17,194 nucleotides of DNA from an uncultured Oscillospiraceae bacterium (GTDB lineage Bacteria > Bacillota > Clostridia > Oscillospirales > Acutalibacteraceae). The position numbers and the translations under genes are program-made. This document shows positions 1-7,018 of this stretch, one piece after another. Location of the stretch: positions 1-17,194 of the forward strand of contig CABUAS010000037.1 in NCBI GenBank assembly GCA_902489595.1, given 5' to 3'. The notes beneath the pieces are model-generated. The model saw nothing but the letters and a program-made list of their open reading frames with translations, made no database searches and had not been told where the DNA came from. Numbering within the stretch: position 1 is the first letter of the stretch; every line of letters begins with the position of its first letter.

Positions 1-12
1 ATCGTTTATATG

Positions 13-41
13 TTGACTTGTCGTATTCTGTGTGTTACTAT
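13..41 (+). promoter_or_regulatory. Probable sigma-A promoter of the dlt-like operon
   Basis: A TTGACT -35 box (13-18) is followed after exactly 17 bases by TACTAT (36-41), a 4/6 match to the -10 consensus. Transcription would begin near 48, giving a leader of about 45 bases before the first gene at 93. No hairpin long enough to be an attenuator is visible in that leader. The -35 hexamer and the next two bases (TTGACTTG) are the same as in the pyr operon promoter. The assignment rests only on the sequence match and position. Confidence 0.55.
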
Positions 42-92
42 ATATAGCGGTGTATTAATAAAAGTAATACAGTTGTAAGGAGTTATGATTTA

Positions 93-1604
93 ATGAAAAA
101 TATTCTCGAATTTCTTGAACATAACGGCAGAGTTTTTAAAGATAAAGTTGCCTTTAAAGACATTAACAGTGAATTGACCTACGGTGAATTGCTCAGCAGT
201 TCAAAAGCGGTCGGCACTGCTTTGTCATCTCTTGGCACTAAAAACAGACCCGTTGCTGTTTATCTTGATAAGGGCGTTAATGTGCTTACGGCAATGTTCG
301 GCATTGTTTACAGCGGAAATTTTTATGTTGTGATTGACAGCGAAATGCCCGTCCCCCGAATTAATGCAATCTTTGAAACGCTCAGTCCTATTGCTGTTGT
401 TACAGATGAAAAACATATGGAAACGGCGAAAACACTTCTTTTTGACGGACAGGCTTTTGATATTGACGCTTTGTCAGAAACAGAGATTGATGACTTGGTT
501 CTTTCAGAAATCAGAAACGTTCAGATTGATACAGACCCTCTATATGCGCTTTATACATCAGGCTCAACGGGTGTGCCGAAGGGTGCAGTCGTCAGCCATA
601 AAGCAGTCATAGCTTATTCCGAGTGGTCAAGCAAAACATTTAATATAACAAGCCAAACCGTTTTCGGAAATCAGACTCCGTTTTATTTTTCAATGTCTGT
701 TACCGATATTTATTCAACGCTCAGAACAGGCGCAGAACTTGTAATTATTCCGAAAACTTATTTTTCATTCCCGATTAAACTTATTGAATTTCTTAATGAA
801 AATAAGGTCAATACTATTTATTGGGTGCCGTCGGCGATTTCTATTGTCGCAAACCTTAAATTGTTTAAATTTGCAAAACCTCAGTACCTTAAAAAAGTTC
901 TTTTCGCAGGTGAGGTTATGCCTACAAAGCAGCTAAATTACTGGATAAATAATCTCGACAGCGATATTCTTTATGCAAATCTTTACGGGCCTACCGAAAC
1001 AACCGATATATGCACATATTATGTTGTAAACAGGCAGTTTTCAGATGATGAACCGCTCCCGATCGGCACACATTGTGACAACTGCGATGTTGTAATTGTA
1101 AATGATAAAGGTGAGCCTGCAAAAGTTGGTGAAGAGGGCGAGCTTTTTGTAAGAGGCTCATTCCTTGCAAACGGGTATTATAATAATCCTGAAAAAACGG
1201 CAGAGGCTTTTGTTCAGAATCCGCTTAATTCGTCTTACCCCGAACTTGTTTATAAGACGGGCGATCTTGTCCGTGAAAACGAGTTCGGCGAGATAATGTA
1301 TATAACAAGAAAAGATTTTCAGATTAAGCGTTCCGGTTACAGAATTGAACTCGGCGAAATCGAAACGGCAGTAAGTTCGCTTGAAAATATAGAAGAAAAT
1401 GCCTGTGTATTTGACAGCGATAATGATAAAATAATTCTGTTTTACTGCGGCAGAAAAGTTGACGACAGTATGATTAGAGAATGTATTTCTTTGAAACTTC
1501 CGCCTTACTTTATGCCCGATAAATTTGTTAAATTAAGGCAGATGCCGCATAATCAAAACGGTAAAATAGACAGAAAAAATTTAAAAACATTAATTAATAA
1601 TTAA
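93..1604 (+). CDS. dltA: DltA-like acyl-adenylating enzyme (carrier-protein ligase)
   Basis: A 503-residue member of the ANL adenylating superfamily, close to the usual DltA length. DltA activates D-alanine with ATP and loads it on the phosphopantetheine arm of the DltC carrier in the cytoplasm. Core motifs appear in order: P-loop YTSGSTGVPKG (154-164), YGPTETT (298-304), YKTGD (387-391), RKDFQIKRSGYR (406-417) with the GEIE that follows, and NGKIDRK (489-495) with the catalytic Lys491. The start has AAGGAG (77-82) ten bases upstream. Oddities: the position aligned by eye with the conserved pocket Asp of DltA (the FDLS motif) is Ser200 in FYFSMSVTD, and the position of the D-Ala-selecting Cys (CGEV) is Ala272 in FAGEV. 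The family and partnership with the next gene are clear, but the substrate is uncertain and may not be D-alanine. A small out-of-frame ATG-ATT-TAA overlaps the start and is probably meaningless. Confidence 0.85.
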   Translation: MKNILEFLEHNGRVFKDKVAFKDINSELTYGELLSSSKAVGTALSSLGTKNRPVAVYLDKGVNVLTAMFGIVYSGNFYVVIDSEMPVPRINAIFETLSPIAVVTDEKHMETAKTLLFDGQAFDIDALSETEIDDLVLSEIRNVQIDTDPLYALYTSGSTGVPKGAVVSHKAVIAYSEWSSKTFNITSQTVFGNQTPFYFSMSVTDIYSTLRTGAELVIIPKTYFSFPIKLIEFLNENKVNTIYWVPSAISIVANLKLFKFAKPQYLKKVLFAGEVMPTKQLNYWINNLDSDILYANLYGPTETTDICTYYVVNRQFSDDEPLPIGTHCDNCDVVIVNDKGEPAKVGEEGELFVRGSFLANGYYNNPEKTAEAFVQNPLNSSYPELVYKTGDLVRENEFGEIMYITRKDFQIKRSGYRIELGEIETAVSSLENIEENACVFDSDNDKIILFYCGRKVDDSMIRECISLKLPPYFMPDKFVKLRQMPHNQNGKIDRKNLKTLINN

Positions 1605-1622
1605 TATTAAGGAGTAATAAAA

Positions 1623-1853
1623 ATGGAAGAACTTATTGAAATTTTGGAGAATTTAAAACCCGGCGTTGAATTCAGCGCAGACACAAGGCTGATTGATGAA
1701 AAGATTTTTGACAGCCTTGCCATGATTTCACTTGTAGCAGAACTTTCAGACGAATTTGCAGTTGAAATTACCGCTGTTGATATTGTGCCTGAAAATTTTG
1801 AAACTCCTGCCGCTATCTGGTCAATGATTGAAAGACTTGCTGAAGAGGACTGA
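1623..1853 (+). CDS. dltC: DltC-like acyl carrier protein
   Basis: A 76-residue acidic carrier protein, close to DltC (about 78) in size. The phosphopantetheine attachment serine is Ser31 in the FDSLAMI motif (29-35), followed by a helix typical of the four-helix carrier fold. It would carry the acyl group activated by the upstream ligase as a thioester and hand it to the MBOAT protein encoded next. AAGGAG (1609-1614) lies eight bases before the ATG, and the gap to the ligase gene is only 18 bases. By itself the sequence cannot distinguish a D-alanyl carrier from another small acyl carrier; the operon context makes the Dlt assignment. A phosphopantetheinyl transferase must be supplied from elsewhere, since none is in the window. 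Confidence 0.85.
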   Translation: MEELIEILENLKPGVEFSADTRLIDEKIFDSLAMISLVAELSDEFAVEITAVDIVPENFETPAAIWSMIERLAEED

Positions 1854-1856
1854 TAA

Positions 1857-3431
1857 ATGAGTTATACCTCCTTTGCATTTTTTATTATCTATTTCGGAAT
1901 AACTTATCTTTTATATTCCGTAATTCCGCAGAAATTTAAATGGTGTGTTCTGCTTGTCGGTTCATTTGCATTTTACACCGTAGCAGTAAAGGGGCATATA
2001 CTTTTCATTATTATATCGTCTGTCATAATATGGGCGATAGGTCTTGCCCTGCAAAAACTGAACGATGATTTTAAAGTTAAGAAAAAAGGACTTGCAATAC
2101 CTGAAAGAAAGGTTCTGAAAAACAAGTATAAAAACTACAAAACGGCAGTTTTAATGCTTGGTGTTATTCTTAACATCGGTATTCTTTTTGCGTCAAAATA
2201 TTCGGGCTTTTTTGCTCACAGTATTAACGCTGTTTTCAATACCGATTTTCATAAATTGCATATTATTCAGCCTATGGGTATTTCTTTTTATACTCTGCAG
2301 GCTGTAAGTTATATTACCGATATTTACCGCGGCAGGTTCAAAGCCTGTAAAAATCCATTTAAAACGGCTCTTTACCTGTCGTTTATGCTTACCGTTGTTG
2401 AAGGACCTGTTGCAAGGTTTGACCAACTCGGCACTCAGCTTATTGAGGGCAGAAGGTTTGATTATAATACATTTGTTCGCGGCGTGTGGCGTCTTTTCTG
2501 GGGTATTTTCAAAAAGGTTGTTGTTGCTGACCGTGCTGCAATCTTTGTAAATACGGTTTATAATCACCCTGAGGATCACGGCGGCACAATTATGGTTGTT
2601 GCAACGCTCTTTTATACCCTTCAGCTGTATTGTGAATTCTCAGGCGTTATGGATATTGTATGCGGCCTCGGTGAAATGATGGGTATTGAAATGCCTGAAA
2701 ACTTCAATCGCCCGTTCTTTGCAAAAAGCATTAATGAATTCTGGCAGAGGTGGCATATCAGCCTCGGACAGTGGCTCAGGGATTATATCTTTTATCCGAT
2801 TTCGCTTTCAAAGCCGTTTATGAGCCTTACCAAAGCAGCAAGAAAAAAGTTCAATCCATATTATGCAAATCTTATACCTACTGCCGTTGCATTGTTTTTC
2901 GTCTGGTTTGCAAACGGTTTCTGGCACGGCTCGGGAATAAGATACATAGTTTACGGACTTTATTATTATGCACTTATGATGCTTGGTCTGTTCTTTGAAC
3001 CTTTGTCTGATAAGTTCTGCAAAGCAGTAAAGATTAACAGAAAGTCAAAGGCTTTCGGCGTTTTTCAGATGCTCAGAACATTTGTAATCGTCAATTTCGG
3101 CATGCTTATTTTCAGGGCAGACGGTCTGCGCCGTGTATTTTATATGACAAAGAAAATTATTCTTAATCAGGATTTTTCTGTGCTGAAAATAGGCGCAGAT
3201 AACGGTATCGGTCTTGATTTTAAGGATTATGTGATTATTCTTATAGGCACTCTTGTTATATTTATCGTCAGTGTTCTTAATGAGAAAAATATCAGTGTCC
3301 GCGATAAAATACTCAGCTTGAAATTTCCAATTCGTTTTATTCTGCTGATGCTCTTTATTATTCTTATAATATTTATCGGTGCATACGGTGTAAATTACGG
3401 TGTGCAGGATTTGATTTATGCTAATTTCTAA
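1857..3431 (+). CDS. dltB: DltB/AlgI-like MBOAT membrane O-acyltransferase
   Basis: A polytopic membrane protein of the MBOAT family (524 residues). Two family histidines are present: His300 in FWQRWHISLGQWLRDY (295-310) and the core His357 in FWHGSG (355-360). Hydrophobic segments run through the protein, including about 5-60, 97-115, 340-356, 365-380, 405-420, 457-475 and 490-510. In Dlt systems this protein takes the acyl group from the carrier and moves it to the outer face for transfer to a surface polymer. At 524 residues it is well over the roughly 400 usual for DltB and nearer to AlgI-type polysaccharide acetyltransferases; the surplus lies mainly C-terminal to the catalytic His. The start follows the carrier gene by three bases, with a weak GAGG at 1845-1848 inside that gene, suggesting translational coupling. 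Family assignment is firm; donor and acceptor are not established. Confidence 0.85.
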   Translation: MSYTSFAFFIIYFGITYLLYSVIPQKFKWCVLLVGSFAFYTVAVKGHILFIIISSVIIWAIGLALQKLNDDFKVKKKGLAIPERKVLKNKYKNYKTAVLMLGVILNIGILFASKYSGFFAHSINAVFNTDFHKLHIIQPMGISFYTLQAVSYITDIYRGRFKACKNPFKTALYLSFMLTVVEGPVARFDQLGTQLIEGRRFDYNTFVRGVWRLFWGIFKKVVVADRAAIFVNTVYNHPEDHGGTIMVVATLFYTLQLYCEFSGVMDIVCGLGEMMGIEMPENFNRPFFAKSINEFWQRWHISLGQWLRDYIFYPISLSKPFMSLTKAARKKFNPYYANLIPTAVALFFVWFANGFWHGSGIRYIVYGLYYYALMMLGLFFEPLSDKFCKAVKINRKSKAFGVFQMLRTFVIVNFGMLIFRADGLRRVFYMTKKIILNQDFSVLKIGADNGIGLDFKDYVIILIGTLVIFIVSVLNEKNISVRDKILSLKFPIRFILLMLFIILIIFIGAYGVNYGVQDLIYANF

Positions 3432-3447
3432 GGTGATTTGGTGACAT

Positions 3448-4551
3448 ATGGAAAGAGAAAAAACTAAATTATTATCTAAACAAGATGTAAAAAGTATAGT
3501 TAAGGTGTTTTCATTTGTGCTTGTGCTCGCCTTGATTCTCGAGGTATTTTCGCTTGGCTCATTTTCTAAAATGAACGCAATGACATATAAAAATCATTAC
3601 TCAAAAACTTACAGCTTTCTTGCCGAGCCTGATAATACGGTTGATATTGCAGGCATCGGCAGCAGTGATTTGTATTCGGCTTTTGTGCCTATGCAGGTGT
3701 TTGAAAATTACGGCTATACAAGTACAGTCATTTCAAGTCCTCATCAGACTACTGTTGAATCTTTCGGTTTTATGAAAGATATGCTTAAAACCCAGTCGCC
3801 TAAAGTTATCATTATCGAAACCGATATGCTTTACGAAAATGCACCGAAATTTAACGGTAAAGCAGTTACCGAAAAGAAATTCGATAATGTAACGGCAAAG
3901 GTAAGTGCATTTTTTGATAATTTCAGCGCTGAGCGTTTTGAAGATGTGGTTACATCTCATTACAGCGTATTTACTTTTCACGATAAATGGAAAGATTTTA
4001 ATCTTTTAAAACCTCATAATCCGTTTAAGAGCGAAACATTTAAAACTTGTGACCACGGCTATAATTTCAATGACAGTGTAAAGCCTGCCGATGTTAACGA
4101 AAAAATGAAAAAAACTGATGTCACAGAGCCGATTCCGAGTGAAGATCTTACTTATCTCAGAAAGATGATAGATACCTGCAAGGATAAAGGCATCAAGGTT
4201 TTTCTTGTTGAAATGCCGACGCAGTATTCATGGACTTATGCAAGGCATAACGCAGTTCAGGCTTATGCAGATGAAAACGGTTTGAAGTTTATAGATTTCA
4301 ATCTTATGTTTGACGAAATCGGACTCGATATAAAAAAAGATTACCGTGACGGCGGTGACCACCTCAATTATTTCGGCGCGTCAAAAACAACAACTTATCT
4401 TTTAGATTATATTACTGCCGAATACAGTTCAATTCTTACCGATAAAAGAAATGACCCTTCGTTTGATTACTGGAAAGAAAGCAATAAAGAATTCCGTGAA
4501 AAATACAAAATTGAGGAACTCCTCGAAAAACGCCGCCAAGGCTTAAAATGA
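3448..4551 (+). CDS. dltD: DltD-like membrane-anchored SGNH-type protein
   Basis: A 367-residue protein with one N-terminal membrane segment (about 17-37) and no lipobox, so the rest should sit outside the cell. It has SGNH/DltD-type elements: GIGSSDLY (69-76) with Ser72/Ser73 as candidate nucleophile, and DGGDHLNYFG (301-310) near the C terminus with His305 and Asp301 or Asp304 as dyad partners. DltD is needed in Dlt systems for the last transfer of the acyl group to the polymer. The C-terminal 35 residues are highly charged and probably helical. A strong AAGGTGAT (3430-3437) overlaps the stop of the MBOAT gene and lies ten bases before the ATG. It is the last gene before the terminator at 4555-4592. 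Similarity to classical DltD is limited, so the name rests partly on operon position. Confidence 0.72.
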   Translation: MEREKTKLLSKQDVKSIVKVFSFVLVLALILEVFSLGSFSKMNAMTYKNHYSKTYSFLAEPDNTVDIAGIGSSDLYSAFVPMQVFENYGYTSTVISSPHQTTVESFGFMKDMLKTQSPKVIIIETDMLYENAPKFNGKAVTEKKFDNVTAKVSAFFDNFSAERFEDVVTSHYSVFTFHDKWKDFNLLKPHNPFKSETFKTCDHGYNFNDSVKPADVNEKMKKTDVTEPIPSEDLTYLRKMIDTCKDKGIKVFLVEMPTQYSWTYARHNAVQAYADENGLKFIDFNLMFDEIGLDIKKDYRDGGDHLNYFGASKTTTYLLDYITAEYSSILTDKRNDPSFDYWKESNKEFREKYKIEELLEKRRQGLK

Positions 4552-4554
4552 TAT

Positions 4555-4592
4555 AAAAAACACCATTCTTTTGAATTTGAATGGTGTTTTTT
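4555..4592. terminator. Bidirectional intrinsic terminator between convergent operons
   Basis: A perfect 14-bp stem pairs AAAAAACACCATTC (4555-4568) with GAATGGTGTTTTTT (4579-4592) around a 10-base loop. The T6 tract at 4587-4592 serves as U-tract for the + strand (dlt-like operon) and the A6 tract at 4555-4560 does the same on the - strand (kinase operon). It starts four bases after the dltD-like stop codon and ends 12 bases from the kinase stop codon, so it would insulate the two convergent operons. Confidence 0.9.
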
Positions 4593-4603
4593 GCTGCCGC
4601 TTA

Positions 4604-5506
4604 TTAAGTTTTATTTTTTATTTCCAATAGTTCTTTTTCATTTACATATGCGGATAATGCACCGACGGCGGTTACTGCCTTGCCGCCTGTGATATTGCCG
4701 AATTCTATGCAGTCTTTCAGATTGTAATCGTGAAACAGACCGTATGTAAATCCTGCCAAAAATGCGTCGCCTGCGCCTGTGCTGTCAACATTTTTGTATT
4801 GCTCAAGACTTGGGCAGAAGAAATATTCATCTCCGTCAATACCGATGCATCCGTCTTTGTCAACCTTAACAACAACCTTGTCAAAGTATTTTTTCAGAGC
4901 ATAAGCCGCATCTTTTGCATTATTACAGCCAGTAATTTTTAAGGCCTCTTTCTGATTCGGCGTGTAATAATCTGCAACAGATAATAACTCACTGTATTTT
5001 TCAAATGTCAGATTATCGTCCCAGCCCATATCAAGCACCATAACTGTGCCTTCGCTCTTTAGTTTTTTATAAACATCAAGAAAGCCGCCGGGCGACATCA
5101 GGCATATTTTTGCTCCTTTTGCAATATTGTAAAATTCTTCTTTTGACTTATCATCGGGTTCTATTGAGCCCTTGCCGTAAGTGATAAAACTTCTGTCGTT
5201 TTTCAGAATTATTGCCGAGGTAATATTCAGCGGAATATCACTGCCTTTGTAAAGGTTTACGGGTGAAACATTGTTCTTTTCAAACTGTTCTTTTGCATAA
5301 GTTGAAAACATATCATTTCCGAGTTCAGTTGCGATTCTTGCATCAATTCCGAGCCTGCCGAGATTTATCAGCGTTGCAGGCAGACCGCCTCCGAGTTGCA
5401 GCGAAAAACTGTCTGTGTAAACTTCTTCGCCCACATCGGGAATTTTGGGCACATTTTCATATAAAAGGTCAATGTTCGTTGCACCTGCGCCTGCTATAAA
5501 TGCCAT
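4604..5506 (-). CDS. PfkB/ribokinase-family carbohydrate kinase
   Basis: A 300-residue sugar kinase with both family signatures: the N-terminal glycine-rich sugar-binding region LQLGGGLPATLINLGRLG (36-53) and the C-terminal STGAGDAFLAGF (242-253), in which Asp247 is the expected catalytic base and GAGD the anion hole. It would phosphorylate a sugar or sugar-like alcohol with ATP; the sequence does not identify which. I chose the ATG at 5506 over the in-frame GTG at 5515 because GGAGAG on the minus strand (just upstream of 5515) is about ten bases from this ATG but almost abuts the GTG. With this start the gene overlaps the upstream GH4 stop codon by one base (TAATG), a translational coupling junction. 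Ribokinase, fructokinase and related activities all remain possible. Confidence 0.82.
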   Translation of the reverse strand: MAFIAGAGATNIDLLYENVPKIPDVGEEVYTDSFSLQLGGGLPATLINLGRLGIDARIATELGNDMFSTYAKEQFEKNNVSPVNLYKGSDIPLNITSAIILKNDRSFITYGKGSIEPDDKSKEEFYNIAKGAKICLMSPGGFLDVYKKLKSEGTVMVLDMGWDDNLTFEKYSELLSVADYYTPNQKEALKITGCNNAKDAAYALKKYFDKVVVKVDKDGCIGIDGDEYFFCPSLEQYKNVDSTGAGDAFLAGFTYGLFHDYNLKDCIEFGNITGGKAVTAVGALSAYVNEKELLEIKNKT

Positions 5507-6870
5507 TATTTCCACTCTCCCGTATATTCTTTGTTCAGCTTAAAATACTTCTCGGCAATTTTTTTTGCAAGGCTGTAACTGTTTACAAGCGGGTGCAGTG
5601 TCAGCGCCTCGATTGCCTTTTGCTTGGATTTTGTTCTTATTGCCTCGCTTGAAAGCCGTTCGTAAATTTTAACCCTTCTGATAAGTTCAAGGTTTTGCTC
5701 GTCAACTTTTCCGAAATGATGCGGGTGTGCACCGTCTTTGTCTATCGTGCAGGTAATTTCAACAACATCGTCGTCCAAAAGCCCGTCAACAGCGCCACAG
5801 TTCGGAACGCACAAAATCATATCGTCTGTGGTGCCTTTCTGCATTATTTCGATGTATTTCAGCGCAACGCCTGCGTAGCCGCCTGCGTCTTTTTCGTAAA
5901 TATCAAAACTCCACGGCTGGGTGCGGCGAACACCCGTCTCGCTTGCCATATAATTTGCCTCTCTGATGCCGTACCAGTGTTCAAAAGTTTTGAGGGCAGT
6001 TTCAAAATCATTGTCAATATCAATATTTTCAAGTGCCTTTGTCATCTCTTTGTTGATTTCGCAGATTTGTTCGCCTCTTGTTTTGCCTGCTTTTAAAATA
6101 TTTTCAACAGCCTCTTCACGATAGTAGAAATAGTAAAGATATTCATTCAGAATTGATTTTCTCGATTTAAGTAAATCTTTTTCAAAATATCTCATATCCG
6201 TATCGGTATATGCCTGTTCATTTTCAATCAGTTCATCAAGAATTTCTCTGCCGTTCATTGTGATTGATTTGAAATATGAAAGGTGGTTAAGTCCGTAAAT
6301 TTCGCCTTTTGCCGAACCCTCGTGAGCACCGTATAATTTCTCAAAGGTTCTCAGCATACCGCTCGGTGCGTCGCATATGCCGTATGTAAAATTATAACCC
6401 ATATCACGCAGTGTCTGGCTTACAACGCCTGCCGGATTTGTGAAATTGAAAACCTTGCAGTTTGGTTTTGCATATTTTTTGATAAGTTCACAGTACTGTG
6501 CAAGCGCCGAAATACTTCTCATTGCAAAAGACAGTCCTGCCGCACCTGTCGTTTCCTGACCGAGTACACCGCAGTCAAGTGCAATGCGTTCGTCACGTAC
6601 ACGCATATCATCACCGCCGACTCTGATAGTGGTTATTACATAGTCAGCGTCTGTAACTGCATCTTTTGCGTTTGTTGTAAGCTCAAATTCAAGCTCGGGG
6701 CATAGAAGAAAAGAAACTTTTTTTGCCATTTTGCCGTATATGTTCAGCTTTTTTTCATCATTATCCATAAATACGAGTTGGTCTATTTTAAGTTCTTTTG
6801 CTCTTTGTGCAATGCTTTTTGCAAGAAACATTGAGCGAACTCCGCCGCCTCCGATAACAGTTAATTTCAT
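5506..6870 (-). CDS. Glycoside hydrolase family 4 enzyme (6-phospho-glucosidase-like)
   Basis: A 454-residue GH4 enzyme. This family cleaves glycosides, usually 6-phosphorylated disaccharides, by an NAD-dependent redox elimination needing a divalent metal. Visible elements: Rossmann-type VIGGGGVRS (5-13) for NAD, GQETTGAAG (104-112), NFTNPAG (142-148), the metal-binding Cys166 in GICDAP (164-169), the metal-binding His196 in GLNHLSYF (193-200), and the tyrosine cluster NEYLYYFYY (242-250) where the catalytic base is expected. The residue after Cys166 is Asp, which I associate with 6-phospho-alpha-glucosidases (GlvA CDMP), while NHLS looks more like the beta-type enzymes (CNVP), so the preferred anomer is unclear. 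It is first in a two-gene operon with the kinase. TGAGG at about 6878-6882 provides the ribosome binding site. No PTS or ABC transporter is adjacent. Confidence 0.88.
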   Translation of the reverse strand: MKLTVIGGGGVRSMFLAKSIAQRAKELKIDQLVFMDNDEKKLNIYGKMAKKVSFLLCPELEFELTTNAKDAVTDADYVITTIRVGGDDMRVRDERIALDCGVLGQETTGAAGLSFAMRSISALAQYCELIKKYAKPNCKVFNFTNPAGVVSQTLRDMGYNFTYGICDAPSGMLRTFEKLYGAHEGSAKGEIYGLNHLSYFKSITMNGREILDELIENEQAYTDTDMRYFEKDLLKSRKSILNEYLYYFYYREEAVENILKAGKTRGEQICEINKEMTKALENIDIDNDFETALKTFEHWYGIREANYMASETGVRRTQPWSFDIYEKDAGGYAGVALKYIEIMQKGTTDDMILCVPNCGAVDGLLDDDVVEITCTIDKDGAHPHHFGKVDEQNLELIRRVKIYERLSSEAIRTKSKQKAIEALTLHPLVNSYSLAKKIAEKYFKLNKEYTGEWK

Positions 6871-6899
6871 TTTTGGTACCTCAGAATTATTTTGTCTAT

Positions 6900-6928
6900 A
6901 GTGTATAAAAGTTTTTATTTATAATCAA
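6900..6928 (-). promoter_or_regulatory. Candidate promoter for the GH4-kinase operon
   Basis: Reading the minus strand, TTGATT (6928-6923) is followed after 17 bases by TACACT (6905-6900), a 4/6 -10 match. Transcription would start near 6893 and give a leader of about 23 bases. The imperfect inverted repeat TATAGTGTATA (6897-6907) overlaps this -10 box and could be an operator or chance in AT-rich DNA. The promoter is divergent from the pyr promoter, with the two -35 boxes about 31 bases apart. Confidence 0.4.
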
Positions 6929-6941
6929 TAAAATTCTATTC

Positions 6942-6960
6942 TTTGTAATAATTTTGTAAT
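6942..6960. promoter_or_regulatory. Tandem TTTGTAAT direct repeat between divergent promoters
   Basis: The octamer TTTGTAAT occurs at 6942-6949 and again at 6953-6960, with start points 11 bases apart, or about one helical turn. The second copy abuts and shares its last T with the -35 box of the pyr promoter. Such phased repeats can be regulator sites or AT-rich promoter enhancers (UP-element-like). No regulator gene lies nearby, so the function is unassigned. Confidence 0.3.
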
Positions 6961-6988
6961 TGACTTGAATGTTTGTTTCATATATAAT
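6960..6988 (+). promoter_or_regulatory. Near-consensus sigma-A promoter of the pyr operon
   Basis: TTGACT (6960-6965; 5/6), a 17-base spacer and a perfect TATAAT (6983-6988). Transcription should begin at about 6994-6996, leaving only some 24 bases before the pyrC ATG at 7019. That is too short for the PyrR-dependent antiterminator/terminator leader found ahead of many Firmicute pyr operons. Any pyrimidine control must therefore act at initiation, on translation, or inside the operon. Confidence 0.8.
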
Positions 6989-7018
6989 AGTTGAGATAAC
7001 GAAAGGCTGGTATTTCTT

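Noticed and set aside
1..92. Search for a dltX-like small gene before the dltA-like gene
   Set aside because: Only a promoter, a short leader and a ribosome binding site fit. The sole small frame there (ATG-ATT-TAA at 85-93) is two codons long.
2193..2579. 128-codon minus-strand open frame inside the MBOAT gene
   Set aside because: It is antisense to conserved transmembrane coding sequence, with no independent signals.
5695..6096. 133-codon plus-strand open frame inside the GH4 gene
   Set aside because: It is antisense to a conserved enzyme and has no ribosome binding site or domain.
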